64,000 nt of DNA from Rugalucina vietnamica (lineage: Eukaryota > Mollusca > Bivalvia > Lucinida > Lucinidae), in assembly GCA_964017185.1 (NCBI GenBank), contig OZ024876.1, positions 11,099,726-11,163,725 on the forward strand. Reading direction: 5' to 3'. Both the position numbers and the translations under genes were made by a program. The notes below the pieces were generated by a model. That model was not told the origin of the DNA and made no database searches. It saw nothing but the letters and a program-made list of their open reading frames with translations. Positions 55,652 to 64,000 of the stretch are shown in pieces. Numbering within the stretch: the stretch's first letter is position 1; every line of letters begins with the position of its first letter.

Positions 55652-56215
55652 TATTTTGAAGTTGCGACACAACTTCTTGTACCACATGTATGATATTCGT
55701 ATCTTGTATTTTTAAATATCTGAACATTGTAGACTGTGTTTAATCCTTTTAAAGGGCTATTTATATTGATAATCCACCAGATATATATTTCCCTTATATT
55801 CCCAATAGAAATATAATGCTATACATCCAAAACGAGTTAAGTGATCAAATTCGGTGATTTTTGTGTCCCATCCATATATTTTCAAGTAAACAAGTAGTTT
55901 TTAAGTGTTTTGGGGCGTTTTCATCTCGGTTCAGGTTATAACTTTACAGTCATGTGAAAGAAAAGCAGCAGAAGTGGTCTACAGTCGCTATGTAAGACAT
56001 TTTCCACAGTACATACCCCAAAAATGCAATAAAAATGCTGTCCCATCAGCATAAGCTTATCACAGAACTTATTATTGAAAATACATTGTTCGGATAGGCG
56101 ATTTTCTATCTTTTACCAAGTACATAATACTGAGATCTTTCATTTGACGTCTTGGATTTGGTTCTGAAGTGAAAATTAAAATTTTGATGTCTCAATTACT
56201 GATGTCCCATATTCT

Positions 56216-56596
56216 TACGTGAATTACGTGACCACTTGTTATGTCCCGCAAAATACTACTAAGCGGTATGTTTAGTTCGCGTGATTCATGTTTTTGGCAA
56301 GGCCATTGATAGATGCTACGAGAATAAATACAAATTTAGGCTAGCTTTTGTTCATTTTCTCCAAGATTAAGTGGCATCTAAAGCTGCTGAAATATACTAC
56401 AGTTTTGTGAACTACGTTACCCTACCCGTATAATTTGATGCATAAGAGGTAGAAATATTCTATGTGACAGCAGTGAAAGACCTATGACCATACAATGTAG
56501 CAAACAGAAAACAAACTTTACAGTATGTTGTAAACATAGGGAAAAATAAGTAAAGTCTCAAATTTGTGAATTATGTTACTATGAATTACGTTACTA
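56216..56596 (+). repeat. W2 word repeats, left block
   Basis: GTGAATTACGTGACC (56219), GTGAACTACGTTACC (56408), GTGAATTATGTTACT (56566) and ATGAATTACGTTACT (56581), spaced about 190, 160 and 15 bp. Confidence 0.8.
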
Positions 56597-56807
56597 CAAT
56601 TTTCTCTTAAGAGAAATAACTCTGAATTCTCATGTCTCTTTGGAGTTTAGGCTTGTTGTTCGGTTAAAGCAAGCCTATTACTGATTGTAAGAATCAATTT
56701 CAACCATACTACTGTTGCTTTTTAGTAGCTACATGGAATTAATCTGTATTTTCTGTGTACACCATCATTCCATCTATGAAAATTATATAAATAGCTATCA
56801 CGTCGAT

Positions 56808-57138
56808 CAGAGATGGGGTAATGGTAATGTGTAATGGTAATGCATTGTAATGCATTACAAATTTCAAAGTAATGGAAAGTAATGTGTAATGAAGGATTTT
56901 ATCATTACAAGTAATGGTAATTTAATTAATTACATTGGAAAAAAATGCCTGTAATGCCACCATTACTTCTCATTACATTATCATTACTTTGTACATTAAA
57001 ATTTGATACAGCTTCTACAACTTCACATTCTGTGCATTAGGTCAAGATGATGTGGTTAAACAGCAAATACAATTTCTTTGCCAAGTTGTAAATCTATAAT
57101 GTTAGAAACAAAGAAAGAGAACACCAGCTATGATGATA

Positions 57139-57184
<46 letters not shown>

Positions 57185-58107
57185 CGATGATGAATAACAG
57201 CGGTGTTGTTTTATGTTTATGATTTTAAAAATTCTATATTTCCAGAAGATGATACTCTTTATTGTTGATTACTATGGTACAATTCTAAAGCAATATCAAC
57301 ATTTATCTTGGTAATCTGCTCTGTTGTTATGAAAGGTGACAAAGTAGAACAAAAGAGTTTGCAGAGTGTGAAAACAGTTGCTCAATTTAGACAGATTAAC
57401 TCAAATTAAAGACTACCCTGATACATTGTTTGACAGATGAATGACTATAATGACACAATTGGCTTCAAAACAAACTTTTAAAAACATACAGCTAGTTAGC
57501 TGCACACATCCAAAAACATGAAAAGTTTTAAAAAATGGAAATTGAACTTTGAAATCAAAGCAAAACATCATAAAAAAAAAAAAAACAATTTTATCCAGTG
57601 AATTTGTTTTTTGTTAAACAGCCCTTTCAGATCTGATAGTCAACTTACAGGAATAAAGAATACAGAAATTCAAAAGAATGAGATGTTTCTCTATAAACAG
57701 ATTTTACAAATCTTACTTTTTTTGTTATTTGTTGCACAATTAATAGGTTGTAGACAATCCTGTTACCCTCTCAATTAGTGTGGGGCAGGTGTCCTCAAAG
57801 GTAGCAAATGTCTGTGGCATGTCATACACTCACTTTTGGTAATGTACCAGCACAATAATCTAACACCACATGTTTTGATGCTGTCTGGCAATTCATAATA
57901 CGTTAAGTCAAAAGTGAACTTTGTTCATATAGATCATATCGGGACAAAAGTAATGTGTAATGGTAATGATTACATTTCCAAAGTAATGGTAATGGTAATG
58001 ATTACTTTTCCAAAATGTGTGTAATGGTAATGGTAATGGTAATGAAGAAATTGCAATGTAATGGTAATGTAATTCATTACTTTCAAAAGTAATTGACCCC
58101 ATCTCTG
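56808..58107. mobile_element. hAT-type non-autonomous element nested in the 6-kb element
   Basis: CAGAGATGGGGTAATGGTAA at left and CCCCATCTCTG at right; ACGTCGAT (8 bp) flanks both sides (56800..56807 and 58108..58115). Both ends are packed with TAATGG/TAATG words and their complements. The CAGAGATGGG terminus and 8-bp duplication are classic hAT. 1.3 kb, no transposase. Confidence 0.95.
57131..57193 (+). repeat. (GAT)n microsatellite
   Basis: About 20 near-perfect GAT triplets inside the hAT element. Confidence 0.95.
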
Positions 58108-58213
58108 ACGTCGATGCAATCTGTGCAAAGTGTCATTTATAAAAACCAAAAGTTAATAATTAAGACTTTTATTCTGTTTACCATACCGTCTATAATTGAA
58201 TGCGATTGAATGT

Positions 58214-58250
58214 AGGTAACGTAATTCACATGCGTGTAACGTAATTCACA
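58214..58250 (-). repeat. W2 word, two inverted copies
   Basis: GGTAACGTAATTCAC and GTAACGTAATTCACA, 21 bp apart, both on the minus strand. Confidence 0.9.
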
Positions 58251-58585
58251 TTTTACATAATTCTGCATAAGATCAACTGTAGGATCACATAATTCATACA
58301 TTCAGTGACTGAAGACATTAGTGGTCTTGGTATATTGTTTTATCATTAATTTATGTCACCTTGTATCCAGATAATCAAAAAAGTGTGCGTTTATTGTCTT
58401 TTTTATATACATACACTTTAAAATTGACACAGTCTTTGACGCCCTGGTCCACTTAAAGTTAATCTCTTCTATCACAAATGTTCTCTTGACTCACTTAGCA
58501 TGTCACTTGATAGTTTTATGTGAAAGAGAAACATGTAAACTATTTTTGTAACATACTGCCTGTGACAAAATCGAACATTTTATGT

Positions 58586-58970
58586 GTGAATTACGTTACC
58601 TTCAACATTTTATGGCATTATTTTCTGTTAAAATGTACTTTTTCGACAACATTAAACTTTACTCTGTTGTATACAAGCTCTCTAAATAGTTCTGTGGTGA
58701 TTCATTCTTTACTAGTTGAGTGCCTGGCGGACTACAACAATGAATTAAAAAAAAAATATATAAAGATTTTTTACTTAATTTTATGGTGTACATTTTAAAG
58801 GGTTCTTTCTGCAAAATTAACCAGGACGTATACAATTAATTGTGTATAAGGTATGAAAAGATGTACAAATAACATTCTGCGGCACATCTGAGGTAGATAT
58901 TTTGTAGAGAAATAAGCAATTACACAAAAGAGAGAAGGCATGGTACTTTATTTGTGAATTACGTTATTTT
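58586..58970 (+). repeat. W2 word repeats, right block
   Basis: GTGAATTACGTTACC at 58586 and GTGAATTACGTTATT at 58954, 368 bp apart. Confidence 0.85.
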
Positions 58971-58994
58971 GATTGTTCCAAGTTTTTTTGTTAA

Positions 58995-60050
58995 GTTTGA
59001 ATGTTTTTAATCTTGATTAAAGAATAAATTTAAACATACTCAGCAAAGATGTTTTGTAGTTGTAATACATTTACTATATACAAGTATATAGATTTGCAAG
59101 TAACAGATGAGCTCATATTACTAATGGTAGGTTCTTGACACAACATGTCAAATGTTTCTCTGGTGTTATTCATTTTCTTTTACAAAATAAAGGGTTGCTT
59201 AAAATTTTATTGGTCATATGTTGATATATTTTATTAATATTGTGTAAAATCATAATTAAAACTTCAATGGAGTTCAAAAATTAGATACAACTTCAAAAAC
59301 ATGACAGTCTAAGGTTTGTCCCAAAAATGTCCTCTCCAGAACAATGATGTGTATTTACAGATATAATAGTGATACACATAAAGCAAAGTTATTTGTGACT
59401 AATATACCTTGACAATGTACAAGTATAAAGATTTGCAAGTATTAATATGCAAACAGCAGGGTAGTATAATGATAGTGATTTTTGGCTCTTGGCACAACAT
59501 GTCAAATGCTTCTTTGGTGTTTTACAATTTATCAATTATGAATAAGAGTTTCTTAATTTTTTATTGGTCTTGTCTTGATATATTTCGTAAATTTTGTGTA
59601 ATATTTAAATGAAAACTTTAATGGAGTTCAAAATTATAATGAACTTAAAAAACAATTGGCAGTCTAAAGATTGTCCCAAAAAATGTCCTCTCCAGAACAA
59701 CTATAGGGATTAAATTTAGCAGCTATATGCATAAAGCAAACATATTTTGTGGGTTATATACCATGCCAGGGTACAAGTACATAGATCTGCAAGAACTATT
59801 TTGCTAACACCAGGATAAGATCATGATATTAATGATTGGTTCTTGGCACAGCTCTTCATGCGTTTCTTTGGTGTTATACTTTTATAATTTATCTGTTAAA
59901 CATGGAGTTCCGTGAAGTTCTATTGGTCTCATGTTGATGTATTTTATTACAGTTTCATTAAATTTAAATAGAAACTATTCCATTTTCTCTTAAGCTTACA
60001 CATTGTTTGTTAAACACCTTGTCCCTTTAAATGTCCTCTCCAGAACATTG
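58995..60050 (+). repeat. Three tandem units of about 355 bp, each ending in W1
   Basis: Units end with W1 at 59318, 59673 and 60021 (periods 355 and 348). Shared landmarks: ATACAAGTATATAGATTTGC or variants, TTCTTGACACAACATGTCAA, TCTGGTGTTAT, TATTGGTCATATGTTGATAT, TGGAGTTCAAAA, CAGTCTAAGG. Units differ substantially apart from W1. Confidence 0.85.
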
Positions 60051-60078
60051 TTCTGGTGAGGACATACTTTTGGGACAT
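60019..60078. repeat. Head-to-head pair of W1 words
   Basis: CCTCTCCAGAACA and TGTTCTGGTGAGG overlap at AACATTGTT, so a plus W1 (starting GTCCCTTTAAATG) runs straight into a minus W1 (ending TACTTTTGGGACA). The result is a 57-bp imperfect palindrome. Confidence 0.9.
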
Positions 60079-60662
60079 CTTCCTATGACAAAACCGCTGT
60101 TCCTTTCAACAAAAGAATTTGCCAGTTGTTAAACCTCCTTACTCCAATGCTGTATACCAAAAATTATTGACTTGCAGTGTACAGTATAAGAACTACAAGT
60201 CTTAGAGAAATAAGGATGTGAAATCCAGTTTTTACTTCAGTTCATAATCTGCAATTTAAATTGCAACCTGTATAGTTGAAATGAAAAACAAATGGGTATT
60301 TTTTGCAATTTATATGATACCTGACTACCATTTTGGCAGCTTTTTTTTCACCAAAAGACCCTTATCAGCATTCAAATCCCCTACAATAAGAAAATTTTTG
60401 GTTTTCTTTAAAAATTAACATTTCTGAATTTGAATTCCAATAATTTTTATGCAAATGAATTAAAGTCAATTCCAAAGTATTTCCCATGTGATTTAGGGTA
60501 TAAACAAAAGGAAAAGTCATATATCGCTTCAGTGCAAGGGTACTTTTTTTGGGCACCGTCTGGGATTTTTTTTTCTAATTTAACATGAAAGTGCCCTTTG
60601 GTTAATGGTTGCATGCAACGAAAAAGTGGAGTACACATTGTACAAATTCCTTTCTTCTGTAG

Positions 60663-60886
60663 AGTTAGGTGATCATACAGAGTTCACTGCTATTCTCCTG
60701 GACTGTACAGTGCTGACTGATCCCAACAGTGGGCTAGCCCTGAAAGCATTCCTGCATGAGATGGAAACATCCTCTAGAGGACTCTGCTATGCTCTCCATA
60801 TGCAACACACTGCCTTAGCTGGCACTGGCTATCCGCATGACGGTCGTGCCGATAACGCCCTTTGTTTCATTTGCCTTTTATTTTGA
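60663..60886 (+). CDS. Possible internal or terminal exon, unknown protein
   Basis: An AATTCCTTTCTTCTGTAG acceptor-like tract precedes an open frame encoding ELGDHTEFTAILLDCTVLTD, PNSGLALKAFLHEMETSSRG, LCYALHMQHTALAGTGYP and then HDGRADNALCFICLLF to a stop. Base composition is more even than the AT-rich surroundings and the amino acid mix is protein-like. I do not recognise a family. It begins about 65 bp after the right end of the 6-kb element. No partner exons were identified, and a donor (GACGGTCG) is weak. It may be a real exon, a processed fragment or chance. Confidence 0.35.
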
Positions 60887-60975
60887 CTGGTATTAAATCG
60901 CAATTGAATTTGCTTTGCATAATGGACAGATTGTGTTACATTTGATTTCATATGTTCATCGACCTCTTTGCAGAC

Positions 60976-61075
60976 CATACATGTGATACATCTTGGATGC
61001 CAAATAGGGAGATTTGAAATTTTTGGTAGGGAGATTTGGGTCTGAAATAGGGAGGTTTTTTATCGACAAAATTAA
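60976..61075 (-). mobile_element. hAT-type MITE fragment (TCTCCCTATTT family)
   Basis: CATACATGTGATACATC, then CAAATAGGGAGATTTG and AATAGGGAGG, the same order as the right end of 47034..47252. The other end was not found. Confidence 0.6.
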
Positions 61076-61079
61076 ACTA

Positions 61080-61655
61080 TATTTTAAGGATGTTCGCTGC
61101 CAATGAAAAAGTATTTAAACTTTTTTTCTAACCACTCTTTTTAGATTCCAAAATACAACACAAGATATTTGAAAACAAAATAAGTATAGGGTAGTGTGCA
61201 TTTTTTCGAGCGACAGGTCTGTGAATGAGACCTCTGATCACCATGTTTGAAATTTAGTAAAAAATTAATTTAATTTTCAATTCATTGAAAGAAACCTGTC
61301 TTGAATAAAAATACACCTAGAATGCTGTCAAAAGTCAGATGTTACGTAATACAGACTATTTTTGACCAAAAGCATAGAAAAATTTGCAACTTGGAGTGGA
61401 TGACAAAATTTTACGATTCCTTTTCCAACCCTATCCCCATACTTGTAAAGTCGGAAAAAATCAATATTTTGAAATGTGTCAAACCTATATTTGCAGATTC
61501 AAACTTTTTCTTGTATTTTCACACAGCATAGCACTTGGAAATATTGTTCGAATAAAAGAAAGAAATATATAGGGTAGTGTGCATATAAGAGAGAACCAAC
61601 AACTTGAAAATCACCATTTTAAGCCTTTTTTCGGCTGTTTTATTTATTAAAGCCT
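61080..61655. other. Intergenic; diverged direct repeat
   Basis: TATAGGGTAGTGTGCAT occurs at about 61188 and 61569, roughly 380 bp apart, each followed by a stretch with AATCACCAT/GATCACCAT. No gene seen. Confidence 0.5.
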
Positions 61656-61658
61656 TTT

Positions 61659-64000
61659 TAGCTCACCTGAGCCGTCAGGCTCACAAGGTGAGCTTATAGG
61701 ATGGCCATGATCCGGCGTCCGTCCGTCCGTCGTCCACCATTTTCAAAGATCTTCTTCTCTGAAACAGCTTGGCCAATCAAAGCCAAATTTTACATGAAGC
61801 ATCTATGGGAAGGGGGAACCAATGTGTATATAAATAATCCAGGTCACATGACCAAGATGGCCGCCATGCCCATATATGGTAAAAACCCTTCAAAAATCTT
61901 CTTCTCCGGAACCACTGGACCGATTTCAACGAAACTTGGCATGAAGCATCGATGGCTCAAGCACTACAATGTGTATATAAATCGTGACCCTGTGATGACC
62001 TTGACCTATTTTACGGCAAGGTCAACATAGGTCACCAATGCGTTTGAATGGGGAAAAAATTTAAAATGTCATTTCAAGTGAAAATCTTGCAGGAAATGAG
62101 CAGTAGGACTGAATATTGATGATTCTGAAAAAAATTTGTCCCCAGGGGCTCATGTGCCCCCACCCCGGGGCAATATACCTGTACATTACGATAATATTCA
62201 AACATCATCTCCTCTGAAACCGCTTGGCCAATCAAAGCCAAATTTTATGTGAAGCATTAATAGGAAGGGGGAACCAATGTGTATATAAGAAATCCAGGTC
62301 ACATGACCAAGATGGCCGCCATGCCCATATATGGTAAAAACCCTTCAAAAATCTTCTTCTCCAGAACCAGTGGACCGATTTCAACCAAACTTGGCATGAA
62401 GCATCGATGGCTCAAGCACTACAATGTGTATATAAATCGTGACCCTGTGATGACCTTGACCTATTTTACGGCAAGGTCAACATAGGTCGCCAATGCGTTT
62501 GAATGGGGAAAAATTTTAAAATGTCATTTCAAGTGAAAATCTTGCAGGAAATGAGCAGTAGGACTGAATATTGATGATTCTGAAAAAAATTTGACCCCAG
62601 GGGCTCATGTGCCCCCACCCCGGGGCAATATACCTGTACATTACCATAATATTCAAACATCATCTCCTCTGAAACCGCTTGGCCAATGAAAGCCAAATTT
62701 TATGTGAAGCATCAATAGGAAGGGGGAACCAATGTGTATATAAGAAATCCAGGTCACATGACCAAGATGGCCGCCATGCCCATATATGGTAAAAACCCTT
62801 CAAAAATCTTCTTCTCCAGAACCAGTGGACCGATTTCAACCAAACTTGGCATGAAGCATTGATGGCTCAAGCACTACAATGTGTATATAAATCGTGACCC
62901 TGTGATGGTCTTGACCTATTTAAAGGCAAGGTCAACATAGGTCGCCAATGCATTTGAATGGGGAAAAATTTTAAAATGTCATTTCAAGTGAAAATCTTGC
63001 AGGAAATGGGTAGTAGGACTGAATATTGATGATTCTGAAAAAAATTTGACCCCAGGGGCTCATGTGCCCCCACCCCGGGGCAATATACCTGTACATTACC
63101 ATAATATTCAAACATCATCTCCTCTGAAACCGCTTGGCCAATCAAAACCAAATTTTATGTGAAGCATCAATAGGAAGGGGGAACCAATGTGTATATAAGA
63201 AATCCAGGTCACATGACCAAGATGGCCGCCATGCCCATACATGGTAAAAACCCTTCAAAAATCTTCTTCTCCAGAACCGATGGACCGATTTCAACAAAAC
63301 TTGGCATGAAGCATCGATGGCTCAAGCACTACAATGTATATATAAATCCTGACCCTGTGATGACCTTGAGCTATTTTACGGCAAGGTCAACATAGGTCAC
63401 CAATGCATTTGAATAGGGAAAACTTCAAAATGTCATTTAAAGTGAAAGTGTTGCAGAAAATGGGAAGTAGGACTGAATATTAATGATTCTGAAAAACAAA
63501 TGGACCCCAGGGGCTCATGTGCCCCCACCCCGGGGCAATATACATGTATATTGCCATAATATTCAAACGTCTTCTCCTCTGAAACCGCTTGGCCAATCAA
63601 AGCCAAATTTTATGTGAAGCATCTATAGAGTGGGGGAATCAATGTATATATAAATAATCTAGGTCACATGACAAAGATGGCCACCATGCCCATATATGGT
63701 AAAAACCCATCAAAAATCTTCTTCTCTGAAACCAATAGACTGATTTCAAGGAAACTTGGGGTGAAGCATCGATGGCTAAAGTACTCCAATGTATATATAA
63801 ATCATGACCCTGTGATGATCTTGACCAAGTTTATGGCAAGGCCAACATGGGTTGCCTATGCATTTGAATTGGGAAAACTGTTAAAATGTCATTTGAAGGG
63901 AAAGGCCAGCAGGAAATTGGCAAATGGACAGAATATTGAAGATTCTAAAAAAAGAAAATGCCCCAAGTGCTTCATCTGCCCCTGCACTGGAGTTAAATAC
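61659..64000 (+). mobile_element. Helitron-like array H5, very homogeneous, cut by window end
   Basis: 5' end TTAGCTCACCTGAGCC with inverted GGTGAGCT, CGTCCGTCCGTCCGTCGTCC, then five units. CAATATACCTG at 62171, 62626 and 63081, and CAATATACATG at 63536, give exactly 455 bp each. Units 2 to 4 are nearly identical; the last is a divergent subtype that matches the last unit of H3 (GGACAGAATATTG, CCCCTGCACTGG). The 3' hairpin lies beyond the window. Confidence 0.85.

Larger units (their letters stand above)
54542..60596. mobile_element. 6-kb non-coding TIR element built of diverged repeats
   Basis: Ends GGGCACTTTCACGTTAAATT (54542) and, inverted, GGGCACTTTCATGTTAAATT (to 60596): 23 bp, one mismatch. 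TTTG flanks both sides (54538..54541 and 60597..60600). There is no frame longer than about 92 codons inside. The body is made of diverged repeats keeping two conserved words: W1, GTCCCAAAAAATG plus TGTCCTCWCCAGAACA, and W2, GTGAATTACGTTACC, each in both orientations. W1 occurs near both ends, W2 in the middle. A hAT element is inserted at 56808..58107; without it and its duplicated target the element is about 4.75 kb. The 4-bp duplication and GGGCAC ends do not match a family I can name. Confidence 0.7.

Noticed and set aside
62279-62485. Recurring 68-codon frame beginning MYIRNPGHMTKMAAMPI
   Set aside because: The same frame appears wherever the 455-bp Helitron-like unit is well preserved and is lost in older units. 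It is a by-product of repeat identity, not evidence of a gene.
1-64000. LTR retroelement, endogenous retrovirus or Polinton
   Set aside because: I looked for gag/pol/integrase, capsid or protein-primed polymerase motifs and for long direct terminal repeats, and saw none. The reverse transcriptases present are Penelope-like and LINE types.

Overview
The window is AT-rich animal DNA, almost certainly from a mollusc and probably a bivalve (inference from overall repeat style: Helitron-like tandem arrays with CGTCC-type microsatellites, tRNA-derived SINEs with CAAA-type tails, Penelope-like reverse transcriptases). Exons are separated by introns and repeats, and there are no operons. Only two host genes can be named with confidence. 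The first is ABHD17 (depalmitoylating serine hydrolase) on the + strand, in two coding exons (9925..10571 and 25605..25824) with a 15 kb intron; the joined product is 288 aa with a complete Ser-Asp-His triad. The second is SNRNP35 (U11/U12 snRNP 35 kDa protein) on the - strand at 40250..41053, with its coding sequence in one exon. A first exon of a C2H2 zinc-finger protein (48372..48675, +) and one unassigned possible exon (60663..60886, +) are weaker calls.

Nearly everything else is mobile DNA, much of it nested. From left to right: 1-9.6 kb holds an inverted-repeat element, a 62-bp minisatellite and a 3.15-kb element with long terminal inverted repeats and a 10-bp target duplication. The ABHD17 intron (10.6-25.6 kb) holds a SINE, a 1.2-kb TIR element with a 6-bp duplication, a canonical non-autonomous Helitron (14485..15694), three Helitron-like arrays of about 455-bp units (17255..22700) that themselves carry younger insertions, and many copies of a MITE here called M1. 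From 16 to 41 kb there are about 24 M1 copies (ends GAGCC/GGCTC, 4-bp target duplications) mixed with a family of near-perfect palindromes of about 100 bp, here called M2. 37.5-40.1 kb is a minus-strand Helitron-like array that ends 160 bp from the SNRNP35 stop codon.

43.9-54.1 kb holds SINEs, a Mutator-like element inside a SINE, a LINE tail with a hAT MITE inside it, hAT-type MITEs, and two Penelope-like reverse transcriptase copies in opposite orientation. 54542..60596 is the most unusual object: a 6-kb non-coding element with matching ends (GGGCACTTTC) and a 4-bp duplication, built from diverged repeats in which two short words stay conserved in both orientations, with a 1.3-kb hAT element inserted in its middle. 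The window ends inside a very homogeneous Helitron-like array (from 61659).

For several insertions the evidence comes from the window itself: sister repeat copies show the empty site, so boundaries and target duplications can be read directly. Superfamily names rest on target-duplication length and terminal bases, and are inference because no transposase genes were seen.
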